The notes beneath the pieces are model-generated. The model saw nothing but the letters and a program-made list of their open reading frames with translations. It did no database searches and was not told the origin of the DNA. From positions 1 through 5,127 of the forward strand of contig JALQSZ010000132.1 in the NCBI GenBank assembly GCA_023264135.1: a DNA stretch of 5,127 bases, written 5' to 3'. Made by a program: the position numbers and the translations under genes. Positions 1-5,127 of this stretch are shown in pieces (the stretch's first letter is position 1; each line of letters begins with the position of its first letter). This DNA comes from Acidimicrobiales bacterium. GTDB lineage: Bacteria; Actinomycetota; Acidimicrobiia; Acidimicrobiales; Acidimicrobilacustridaceae.

Positions 1-1026
1 ACAGTAGGCCGGAAGTGACTGCTTGACGTGTTCCCGGAGTTCCTCGAGCGATGGAGGTGCTGTTGGGTCAGAGGGCACGACGACTGCCGTAACAAGTGAT
101 CCCCACTCGTCATCGGCACGACCGATGACAGCCACTTCAGCGATTGAGGAAAGACCCACCAGCGATTCTTCAACCGGAGACGGCCAGATCTTCTCGCCTC
201 CGGAAATGATGAGATCACCACGTCGACCATGGACGACGAGCCGACCATCGACCAATGCTCCTGCATCGTTAGTGGGGAACCATCCGTCGGCCGAACGCGG
301 GTCGGTGCCGTCGCGGTAGCAACGCATCAACATGTCGCCGCGCACGTGAATCTCGCCATCGACAATTCGAAGTTCAACGCCGGGAAGTGCATCGCCGTCG
401 AACACCACTGCGCTTCCGGTTTCGGTCATCCCGTAACTTGCTCGACAGTTGGGTGGCAGTTGATCGGGAGCGGCTTGGCCACCCACGATGATGCGACGGA
501 AAAGTGTTGGGTCGATGCGAGCGAGTGTTGTGGGGACAAGCGACGTCAACGTTGCGCCGTCTCGCGCTGCTTTCGCCACGTCGATTGCGTCGAATCGGTC
601 GTGAACGACAAGAGGAATGTCGAACGTTCGAGCACGAACCACAATCGCGAGTCCGGCAATGTGAGTGAGTGGGAGGCAGCACAACCACCGATCACTCGTT
701 GGATCAACGCCGAGTGCTTCGGAGGTTGAACGAGCCGAAGCTTCGAGTGAGGCGTGGGTGTGGACCACGCCTTTCGGGACGCCGGTACTACCCGATGTGG
801 CAACCACGAGTGCATCACCATGGGCAACCGGTCGACCATCGTGTTGGTGTTCCGTGCCATCGGTATCGATGAGGATCGTGGGTTCGAGGGCAGAAAGCAG
901 TGCCTTTCGCGCGGCGTCGGGCAACCGAGGATCAACGGGCATCGCGGCATCGCCGCGTTCCCACACCGCTAGGAGCGTGTCGACAAACTGCTGCCCGGTT
1001 TGAGCGATGGCCACTAATTCCTGCAT
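1..1026 (-). CDS. menE: o-succinylbenzoate--CoA ligase MenE (partial, C-terminal end beyond left edge)
   Basis: This adenylate-forming (ANL family) ligase activates o-succinylbenzoate with ATP and CoA to give OSB-CoA, the substrate of MenB, in the cytosol. I translated 342 codons from the minus strand with no stop. Visible motifs are the P-loop TSGSTGVPKG at residues 77-86, the adenine-binding YGMTETG at 198-204, WFPTNDAG with the ribose-binding Asp at 254, and the hinge region GRRGDLIISGGEKIWP at 267-282. The frame runs off the left edge at LPAYC, just before the expected C-terminal catalytic lysine, so perhaps 30-50 residues are missing. Only about 76 residues precede the P-loop; this short N-terminus is typical of actinobacterial MenE. 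I chose ATG at 1026 because a TAGCCT box lies 8 nt upstream. An in-frame GTG at 1014, with AGGA 4 nt before it, is the alternative. A generic acyl-CoA ligase cannot be excluded from motifs alone, but the men neighbours make MenE by far the best call. Confidence 0.93.
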   Translation of the reverse strand, partial: MQELVAIAQTGQQFVDTLLAVWERGDAAMPVDPRLPDAARKALLSALEPTILIDTDGTEHQHDGRPVAHGDALVVATSGSTGVPKGVVHTHASLEASARSTSEALGVDPTSDRWLCCLPLTHIAGLAIVVRARTFDIPLVVHDRFDAIDVAKAARDGATLTSLVPTTLARIDPTLFRRIIVGGQAAPDQLPPNCRASYGMTETGSAVVFDGDALPGVELRIVDGEIHVRGDMLMRCYRDGTDPRSADGWFPTNDAGALVDGRLVVHGRRGDLIISGGEKIWPSPVEESLVGLSSIAEVAVIGRADDEWGSLVTAVVVPSDPTAPPSLEELREHVKQSLPAYC

Positions 1027-1032
1027 TGGCTG

Positions 1033-1047
1033 TGAGGCTAGGCCTCA
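1033..1047. repeat. perfect 6-bp inverted repeat in the menE/menA gap
   Basis: TGAGGC and GCCTCA flank a 3-base spacer (TAG), giving the 15-bp palindrome TGAGGCTAGGCCTCA. It covers the candidate menE -10 box and ends 7 bp from the menE start codon. A repressor bound there would block menE directly and could also affect menA. A 6-bp arm can arise by chance, so the operator role is inference. Confidence 0.4.
1035..1040 (-). promoter_or_regulatory. candidate -10 box (TAGCCT) for menE
   Basis: Read on the minus strand the hexamer is TAGCCT, matching the TAnnnT core of a sigma-70 type -10 element. Eight nucleotides (CACAGCCA) separate it from the ATG at 1026, which would place transcription start at or one base before the start codon, giving a leaderless or nearly leaderless mRNA. 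No recognisable -35 hexamer was seen. The box resembles those of menH (TACGCT) and menD (TAGGCT). It lies inside the palindrome at 1033-1047. Confidence 0.4.
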
Positions 1048-1074
1048 GATTCGGCGGTCTCGGGTTCCAACGGC

Positions 1075-1080
1075 CACACT
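1075..1080 (+). promoter_or_regulatory. weak candidate -10 box (CACACT) for menA
   Basis: CACACT lies 7 nt before the menA ATG at 1088 and keeps only the A at position 2, the A at position 4 and the final T of TATAAT. Its position fits a leaderless start, and no Shine-Dalgarno sequence precedes the ATG, but the match is poor. The true menA promoter could lie elsewhere in the gap or inside the 5' end of menE. Confidence 0.2.
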
Positions 1081-1087
1081 TGCCGCC

Positions 1088-1978
1088 ATGAAGGACTGGA
1101 TTGCTGGCGCTCGACCACGAACATTGCCTGCGGCGTTGGTGCCGGTACTGGTAGGTACCGCTGCCGCTGCGGGGATGGATGGCGACACGAACGCGCTCAA
1201 GGGTTTGATCGTGTGGCGCTTTGTTGCGGCGCTGATTGTCTCGCTCGCGCTACAGGTCGGCGTGAATTACGCCAACGATTATTCCGACGGGGTCCGAGGA
1301 ACCGATGCTGATCGCGTCGGACCAATGCGACTCACTGGTTCGGGACGCAAGAAGCCGGGTGCAGTGAAACGGGCAGCGTTCCTCTCCTTCGGAGTTGCTG
1401 CAGTTGCAGGTCTCGGTCTCGCCGCGGCGACGACGTGGTGGCTTCTCGCCGTCGGTGTCATTGCGATCGCCGCTGCCTGGTTCTACACAGGTGGGCCTCG
1501 CCCGTACGGCTATGCAGGACTAGGCGAAGTGTTTGTGTTCGTCTTCTTTGGCGTTGTCGCAACGACCGGTTCCGCGTTTGTGCAGATCGAGCGCTTCACA
1601 CCACTGACGGTGTTGGTTTCCATTCCCGTTGGTTTGCTGGCAACGGCATTGCTCGTCGTGAACAACCTTCGCGACATTCCTGGAGACACGGAGTCAGGGA
1701 AGCGAACACTCGCGGTACGTCTCGGTGACAAGCGAACGCGAATTTTCTACATCGTGCTTGTTGTGCTTCCGTTTCTCACGGTTCCGTTCTTGTGCGGACT
1801 TTCACAGCGTCCAGCGGGAGCCCTGTCGCTTTTTGCGATTCTTCTTGCCCGTAAACCGGTGCAGCGAGTCATCGAAGGTGCACGTGGTCCTGCATTAATT
1901 CCCGTGCTCGGTGCGACGGGGAAGATTCAATTGGCGTTTGGTGTCCTGATCTCGGTTGGATTGTTCATCGGCGGCTGA
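1088..1978 (+). CDS. menA: 1,4-dihydroxy-2-naphthoate polyprenyltransferase MenA
   Basis: This is an integral membrane UbiA-family prenyltransferase of 296 residues. It joins a polyprenyl diphosphate to DHNA, with loss of the carboxyl group, to give demethylmenaquinone. Both Asp-rich diphosphate/Mg2+ motifs are present: NYANDYSDGVRGTD at residues 60-73 and NNLRDIPGDTESGK at 192-205, followed by RTLAVRLGDKRTR. YTGGPRPYGYAGLGE at 133-147 and the GPMRLTGSG stretch at 78-86 are also typical of actinobacterial MenA. About eight or nine hydrophobic segments are visible, roughly at 13-29, 45-59, 97-115, 117-133, 146-166, 171-191, 219-238, 242-255 and 276-296. The frame is open back to an ATG at 1007, but those 27 extra residues are polar, unlike the family N-terminus, and would overlap menE; the ATG at 1088 gives the usual MKDWIAGARPRTLPAA beginning. 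Its stop directly abuts the stop of menH. Confidence 0.96.
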   Translation: MKDWIAGARPRTLPAALVPVLVGTAAAAGMDGDTNALKGLIVWRFVAALIVSLALQVGVNYANDYSDGVRGTDADRVGPMRLTGSGRKKPGAVKRAAFLSFGVAAVAGLGLAAATTWWLLAVGVIAIAAAWFYTGGPRPYGYAGLGEVFVFVFFGVVATTGSAFVQIERFTPLTVLVSIPVGLLATALLVVNNLRDIPGDTESGKRTLAVRLGDKRTRIFYIVLVVLPFLTVPFLCGLSQRPAGALSLFAILLARKPVQRVIEGARGPALIPVLGATGKIQLAFGVLISVGLFIGG

Positions 1979-1991
1979 TCACTGATGATCA
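1976..1991. repeat. paired TGATCA palindromes at the menA/menH junction
   Basis: The palindrome TGATCA at 1976-1981 holds the menA stop (TGA, plus) and the menH stop (TGA, minus) back to back. A second TGATCA follows at 1986-1991 after the 4-base spacer CTGA. Because TGATCA is self-complementary, the two copies could pair as a 6-bp stem in either transcript. The stem is AT-rich with no following T-run, so a bidirectional terminator role is doubtful. Confidence 0.3.
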
Positions 1992-2746
1992 AGTAACCAG
2001 GTTTCGATAACCGAAGCAGTTGTTACGGGATTCTCGAGGTGCGCGCTGTGCCCTGCATTCTCGATTGCGCGAAATGTTGCGTTTTCGCCAATCGCATCGA
2101 CGAGTTGGTGGCCGAGTTGCGTGAACTTTGCATCGTTCGCGCCGGCAATCACGAGCACGGGCATCGCAAGGTCGTGCAAGCGTGACCAGAGCGGCTCCTG
2201 CGTTCCAGTGCCGCATAGGCGCAAACTTGAGGCCAGTCCCTCTCTGGAATTCGTGGCGCGAATTTCGCGCATGGCTTGTTCTGCGGTCAGCGATGCGAAG
2301 AGTTGTTGAGCGAGCCACTCATCGAGAAAAGCTTCGACGCCGATGTCTTCAAGATGGTCGGCAAGATGTTCGTCCGATGTTCGGCGCGTCTCTCGTTCGT
2401 TCGCGTTTTCGATGCCGCCGGTTGCTCCGATGAGTACGAGTCGCGTCACGAGTTCGGGATTTGCGAGCGCGAGGTGAAGCGCGATCCTGCCCCCGAGGGA
2501 GTACCCAAGAACGATGCTCGGCTCGAGGAGCGACGCGAGAAGCGCAGCTGTTTCCGGGAGGTCGGCACGGACCTCGGAGGATCCGCCATGGCCGGGCAGA
2601 TCGATGGCGACGAGTGGGTGGTTGATCGCCATCTCGGTGCCGAAAGGCCCCCAGCAATCAGCGTTCTGTGTGAAGCCATGAAGAAGGACAACCGGTGTCG
2701 TGGATGTCGCTCCGAATTTGCGGCAGGCGAGCGACGAGGACGACAT
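1979..2746 (-). CDS. menH: 2-succinyl-6-hydroxy-2,4-cyclohexadiene-1-carboxylate synthase MenH
   Basis: This 255-residue alpha/beta hydrolase is predicted to eliminate pyruvate from SEPHCHC, the product of MenD, to form SHCHC in the cytosol. Visible are the oxyanion region VVLLHGFTQ at residues 19-27, DLPGHGGS at 49-56, the nucleophile elbow GYSLGGR with Ser83, the acid in AGANDAKF with Asp205, and the base in NAGHSAHLENP with His233. The DAKF and AGHxxHxENP signatures are those of MenH rather than of general hydrolases, and the length is normal. The frame is open upstream to 2959, giving 71 more residues, but that part overlaps the first 168 bp of menD, is Arg/His-rich and shows no domain. 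The ATG at 2746 is therefore chosen; it begins MSSSS just before the first beta-strand, and a TACGCT box ends 6 nt before it. The remaining doubt is that isolated alpha/beta hydrolases are often mis-assigned; the menD neighbour argues for MenH. Confidence 0.9.
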   Translation of the reverse strand: MSSSSLACRKFGATSTTPVVLLHGFTQNADCWGPFGTEMAINHPLVAIDLPGHGGSSEVRADLPETAALLASLLEPSIVLGYSLGGRIALHLALANPELVTRLVLIGATGGIENANERETRRTSDEHLADHLEDIGVEAFLDEWLAQQLFASLTAEQAMREIRATNSREGLASSLRLCGTGTQEPLWSRLHDLAMPVLVIAGANDAKFTQLGHQLVDAIGENATFRAIENAGHSAHLENPVTTASVIETWLLDHQ

Positions 2747-2752
2747 GTCCTC

Positions 2753-2758
2753 AGCGTA
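2753..2758 (-). promoter_or_regulatory. candidate -10 box (TACGCT) for menH, leaderless spacing
   Basis: On the minus strand TACGCT is followed by six bases (GAGGAC) and then the ATG at 2746. With the last T of the hexamer at -7, the A of the ATG falls exactly at +1, as in leaderless actinobacterial genes. The GAGGA in the gap resembles a Shine-Dalgarno core but sits only 1 nt from the ATG, too close to work well as one. Confidence 0.5.
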
Positions 2759-2760
2759 GA

Positions 2761-2768
2761 GCCCGGGC
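2761..2768. repeat. 8-bp palindrome GCCCGGGC between menH and menD promoters
   Basis: GCCCGGGC is perfectly self-complementary and lies near the centre of the 45-bp divergent gap, between the two candidate -10 boxes. An operator for a shared regulator is possible. An 8-bp GC palindrome is also easily expected by chance in GC-rich DNA, so this is weak evidence. Confidence 0.25.
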
Positions 2769-2779
2769 ACTTCGGACCG

Positions 2780-2785
2780 TAGGCT
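2780..2785 (+). promoter_or_regulatory. candidate -10 box (TAGGCT) for menD, leaderless spacing
   Basis: TAGGCT matches TAnnnT and is followed by six bases (GCAGGA) and the ATG at 2792, so transcription would start on the A of the start codon. The AGGA in the gap touches the ATG directly, which is not a workable Shine-Dalgarno spacing. This is the mirror image of the menH arrangement in the same gap. Confidence 0.5.
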
Positions 2786-2791
2786 GCAGGA

Positions 2792-4489
2792 ATGGCTGCT
2801 GACGACAACGGCGTACTGAACGCAACTTTCTGCGCCACGCTCGTCGACGAATGGGTGCGCAACGGATTGACCGATGCGGTGGTGTGTCCTGGTTCGCGTT
2901 CGACTCCGATGGCGGTCGCGCTCGTTGCCGATGGCCGTGTTCGCGTGCATGTTCATCACGACGAGCGCTCAGGTTCATTCATGGCGTTAGGTCTCGCCCG
3001 GGCGACTGGTCGAGCAGTTGTTGTTCTTTCGACAAGCGGAACCGCGGCAGTCGAATTTCATCCGGCAGTTGTCGAAGCGGATCTTGATCGCGTGCCGTTA
3101 CTCGTGGTGACCGCGGATCGGCCGCCGCGATTGCGTGGCATTGGTGCACCGCAAACGATTGATCAGGTAGATCTCTACGGAAGCGCAGTGCGACTCTCGG
3201 TCGACGCCCCAGTTCCGACGTCTTTACTGAGCGGGGACTGGCGAACACTCGCAAAGCACACGTGGTGGGCCACGAGCGGTGCCGATCCCGGGCCAGTGCA
3301 CTGCAATCTTCCATTCGACGAACCGTTGCTTGGGAAACCGGCGCCTTTGCCACCGCTCGATGACATCGCTCATGCAGTGGTCGATCTCGGTGATCCGTTT
3401 GCTGATCCCGGTCCGCTGCCTGCTCGCGGGCTCATCCTCGCCGGCAGTGGGATCGACGATCCGGCGGCGGTGTTGCAGTTGGCCGACACACTCGGATGGC
3501 CAGTTCTTGCTGATCCGCGCAGTGGGTGCAGAGTTCTGCACCGATGTGCGATCGCCCATGGCGACACGCTGTTTCGCACTGATGGTGCGCAAAATGACGT
3601 CCAGATGATCATTCGATTTGGTGCGTTGCCTGCTTCAAAAGTGATCGGTGAATGGGTGGCGAATGCGACGGTTCCGCATGTTCATGTCGACCCAACCGCA
3701 GTGGTGAACGATCCTTCGCGATCGGTCACGAATCGTGTTCGGCAATCCGCAGGTTCCTACGCCCGGTCGGTCTGTCAGTTGATTGATCCAACAGACAACA
3801 CCTCCTGGTGTGATCGTTGGCGGAACGCCGATGATGCAGTCGAGCGTGCAATCGAGAATGTGCTTGCTGCTGCAACGTCGATTACTGAGCCCGGTGTTGC
3901 ACGAGCAGTCGTGGCGGCAGTGCCATCTGGAGGTTCACTAGTGGTGTCGTCATCGATGCCAATTCGCGACGTCGAATGGTTCAGTGCACGACGCGACGAA
4001 GTAGCAGTTCTCTCGAATCGAGGTGCCAACGGAATCGACGGAGTCGTGTCCACTGCCGTCGGTGTTGCACTCGCTGGTGTGCCAACGGCGTTACTGATTG
4101 GCGATGTCGCCTTTCTTCACGACACCAATGGCTTGCTCGGCCTCGATGCTCGCGGAATCGATCTCTGCATCGTTGTTGTCGATAATGACGGCGGCGGAAT
4201 CTTCTCGTTCCTACCGCAGGCAACTGCACTTGGAGTCGAACAGTTCGAACAACTCTTTGGCACACCACACGGTGTTGATCTCGCGATGCTCGCGCACGCT
4301 CACGGGTTGCCAGTTTTAGAAGCCACCGACGATCTCACAGTTGGTCTCGCCGTTGAAGCGGCGCTGGCAACGGGCGGCGTGCATATCGTTCTTGCGAGAT
4401 CGAATCGCGCTGACAACGTCGTGATTCATGACGAACTCCAGCGCGCCGGTGTTGCCGGAGCGATCGCTGCAGGTTGGGCTACGGCCTGA
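2792..4489 (+). CDS. menD: SEPHCHC synthase MenD (2-succinyl-5-enolpyruvyl-6-hydroxy-3-cyclohexene-1-carboxylate synthase)
   Basis: This thiamine diphosphate enzyme of 565 residues, the usual MenD length, decarboxylates 2-oxoglutarate and adds the resulting succinyl semialdehyde unit to isochorismate; it is the first committed menaquinone step. The N-terminal pyrimidine domain (about 10-180) shows CPGSRSTP at 32-39, HHDERSGSF with the ThDP-activating Glu at 58, STSGTAA at 80-86 and a TADRPPRLRGIGAPQTIDQ stretch. The middle domain carries RFGALPASKVIGEW, a MenD signature. The C-terminal pyrophosphate domain has the Mg/ThDP motif GDVAFLHDTNGL at 437-448 and VVDNDGGGIFSFLPQ at 462-476, where the second half of the ThDP motif is N465-D466, followed by FGTPHGVDL. 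All key segments are intact. It is divergent from menH, whose product acts next, and its last 11 bp overlap the end of menF, whose product supplies isochorismate. A leaderless start at 2792 is supported by the TAGGCT box. Confidence 0.97.
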   Translation: MAADDNGVLNATFCATLVDEWVRNGLTDAVVCPGSRSTPMAVALVADGRVRVHVHHDERSGSFMALGLARATGRAVVVLSTSGTAAVEFHPAVVEADLDRVPLLVVTADRPPRLRGIGAPQTIDQVDLYGSAVRLSVDAPVPTSLLSGDWRTLAKHTWWATSGADPGPVHCNLPFDEPLLGKPAPLPPLDDIAHAVVDLGDPFADPGPLPARGLILAGSGIDDPAAVLQLADTLGWPVLADPRSGCRVLHRCAIAHGDTLFRTDGAQNDVQMIIRFGALPASKVIGEWVANATVPHVHVDPTAVVNDPSRSVTNRVRQSAGSYARSVCQLIDPTDNTSWCDRWRNADDAVERAIENVLAAATSITEPGVARAVVAAVPSGGSLVVSSSMPIRDVEWFSARRDEVAVLSNRGANGIDGVVSTAVGVALAGVPTALLIGDVAFLHDTNGLLGLDARGIDLCIVVVDNDGGGIFSFLPQATALGVEQFEQLFGTPHGVDLAMLAHAHGLPVLEATDDLTVGLAVEAALATGGVHIVLARSNRADNVVIHDELQRAGVAGAIAAGWATA

Positions 4490-5127
4490 CGATCGCCCCG
4501 AGCATCGTTGGGAGTTTTGCTCGGGTTTCGGCAAGTTCTTGTTCGGCGATTGAATCGGCAACGACACCGACACCGGCATGGATTCTCGTCGTGGTGCCGA
4601 GTATTTGTGCCGAACGAATACCCACTGCCCAGGTGCCATTGCCTTTTGCGTCGACCCATCCAACGGGGCCGGCGTAACGGCCGCGGTCGAGGTCTTCAAG
4701 TTCCTCAATGAGTGTGAGCGCCGCAGCACGTGGCATTCCGCCAACCGCGGGAGTCGGGTGAAGGGCCGCGACGAGATCAAGCACCGATGCGATTGGTTCT
4801 GAAAGCTGACCTTCGAGTCGGGTCGAGAGATGTTGCACGTTTGCCACCGCAACAATCGAAGGCTCGGCCTCCTCATCGAGGTAGGAGCACCACGGAAGCA
4901 GTGTGTCGTGCACCATGTCGATCGTGTGGCGATGTTCGTCGCGGGTGTTGGTTGATTCCAAGAGTGCCGTTGCGAGTCGAGCATCGGTCTCTGGATCGCC
5001 GCTTCGAGGCGCGGTACCCGCCATTGGATGGGCCCGAACGATGGAATCGGATCGTTCGACCAAGAGCTCAGGTGTCGCTCCAACGAATCCATCGATCGAA
5101 AACAGGTGGCTGCCGGGGAACGAGCGG
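4479..5127 (-). CDS. menF: isochorismate synthase MenF (partial, N-terminal half beyond right edge)
   Basis: This Mg2+-dependent chorismate-binding enzyme converts chorismate to isochorismate, the substrate of MenD. The visible 215 residues (first full codon at 5126) are the C-terminal half of a protein that is normally about 400-450 residues. Motifs in order, numbered from the first visible residue, are GATPELL (16-22), HPMAGTAPR (33-41), TRDEHRHTIDMV (61-72) with the Mg-site Glu64, LHPTPAVGGMPR (122-133), RGRYAGPVGW (148-157), AVGIRSAQI (167-175) and HAGVGVVADS...QELAETRAKLPTML (183-209), where Glu197 aligns with the second Mg ligand of EntC. The catalytic lysine expected in the N-terminal half is out of view, as is the start. 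Anthranilate synthase and aminodeoxychorismate synthase share the fold, but the IRSAQI and HPMAGT forms and the men neighbours favour isochorismate synthase. A siderophore-type EntC/DhbC is less likely in this context. The stop codon lies inside the 3' end of menD. Confidence 0.92.
   Translation of the reverse strand, partial: RSFPGSHLFSIDGFVGATPELLVERSDSIVRAHPMAGTAPRSGDPETDARLATALLESTNTRDEHRHTIDMVHDTLLPWCSYLDEEAEPSIVAVANVQHLSTRLEGQLSEPIASVLDLVAALHPTPAVGGMPRAAALTLIEELEDLDRGRYAGPVGWVDAKGNGTWAVGIRSAQILGTTTRIHAGVGVVADSIAEQELAETRAKLPTMLGAIVRP
4497..4528 (+). terminator. candidate weak intrinsic terminator for menD, inside menF
   Basis: CCCGAGCA at 4497-4504 and TGCTCGGG at 4518-4525 form a perfect 8-bp stem with a 13-base loop, followed by only three Ts. 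It starts 8 bp after the menD stop codon, which is the expected place for a terminator on the plus strand. It lies within the conserved C-terminal codons of menF (ETRAKLPTML), so those bases serve two roles if it works. The short T-run and long loop make it weak, and chance is possible. Confidence 0.35.

Larger units (their letters stand above)
1027..1087. promoter_or_regulatory. 61-bp divergent menE/menA promoter region
   Basis: This gap separates the divergent starts of menE (minus) and menA (plus) and must hold both promoters unless they start inside each other's genes. It contains a TAGCCT box facing menE, a palindrome at 1033-1047 and only a weak box facing menA. I see no Shine-Dalgarno sequence in front of either ATG, no riboswitch-like structure and no small ORF. 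Confidence 0.6.
2747..2791. promoter_or_regulatory. 45-bp divergent menH/menD promoter region
   Basis: The gap between the divergent starts of menH and menD carries two outward-facing TAnnnT boxes, each exactly 6 nt from its ATG. Between them lie an 8-bp palindrome GCCCGGGC (2761-2768) and a CGG-A-CCG inverted repeat (2773-2779). With a normal 17-bp spacer, the -35 position of each promoter would overlap the -10 box of the other, so the two would compete for polymerase. No TTGACA-like -35 is visible. Confidence 0.55.

Noticed and set aside
229..729. 166-codon open frame on the plus strand
   Set aside because: It lies antisense to menE, whose P-loop and other motifs are clear on the minus strand. 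The translation has no recognisable domain.
1007..1087. 27-residue N-terminal extension of menA, and its two cysteines as a possible metal site
   Set aside because: The extension is not conserved family sequence as far as I can recognise, overlaps the menE 5' end, and has no promoter box in front. The C-x2-C spacing (CIGC) alone is not evidence.
2276..2782. 168-codon open frame on the plus strand
   Set aside because: It is antisense to menH, rich in charged residues with no fold signature, and would run through the divergent menH/menD promoter gap.
2747..2959. 71-residue N-terminal extension of menH
   Set aside because: It overlaps the first 168 bp of menD, including its PGSRSTP coding region, and reads as Arg/His-rich noise without a signal peptide or transit-like pattern.
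3224..3592. 122-codon open frame on the minus strand inside menD
   Set aside because: It is a shadow of the menD middle domain, with no motif, promoter or start signal.
4443..4461. GCGCCGG/CCGGAGC imperfect stem near the menD 3' end as a terminator for menF
   Set aside because: It has a mismatch, no T-run on the minus strand, and repeats of CCGG are expected in this GC-rich coding sequence.
4316..5092. 258-codon open frame on the minus strand
   Set aside because: It is out of frame with menF on the same strand and continues antisense to menD. It is a Ser/Arg/Pro-rich composition artefact, whereas the menF frame carries all the chorismate-binding motifs.
1..5127. Mobile elements, CRISPR arrays, tRNA or other RNA genes, toxin-antitoxin or defence genes
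   Set aside because: Almost all of the sequence is accounted for by five intact-looking men frames. No terminal inverted repeats, regularly spaced repeats or RNA gene signatures were seen.

Overview
The window is a compact cluster of menaquinone (vitamin K2) biosynthesis genes from a moderately GC-rich bacterium. The short mycobacterial-style MenE, MenA motifs of the actinobacterial type (NYANDYSDG...GTD and NNLRDIPGDTESGKRTLAVRLG), and starts that lack Shine-Dalgarno sites but follow TAnnnT boxes all suggest an actinomycete. The moderate GC content fits a lineage such as Acidimicrobiia, but that placement is a guess from composition and motif style, not a measurement.

Layout, left to right: menE (o-succinylbenzoate-CoA ligase, minus strand, its C-terminal end beyond the left edge); a 61-bp divergent gap; menA (DHNA prenyltransferase, plus); menH (SHCHC synthase, minus), whose stop codon abuts the menA stop; a 45-bp divergent gap; menD (SEPHCHC synthase, plus); and menF (isochorismate synthase, minus, its N-terminal half beyond the right edge), whose end overlaps the end of menD by 11 bp. 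Only about 106 bp are non-coding, so no stretch longer than 300 bp lacks a gene.

The genes form most of one pathway. MenF makes isochorismate from chorismate, MenD adds the succinyl semialdehyde unit from 2-oxoglutarate, MenH eliminates pyruvate, MenE activates o-succinylbenzoate with CoA, and MenA attaches the isoprenoid tail to DHNA at the membrane. MenC (OSB synthase), MenB (DHNA-CoA synthase), a DHNA-CoA thioesterase and the final methyltransferase are not here and would have to lie elsewhere.

The enzymes themselves are ordinary; the arrangement is the notable part. Five consecutive genes of one pathway alternate strand (-,+,-,+,-), so they cannot be one operon. The two divergent gaps carry candidate leaderless promoters and small palindromes, and the convergent ends have almost no room for terminators. 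I found no mobile element, RNA gene, CRISPR array or new defence-like system.
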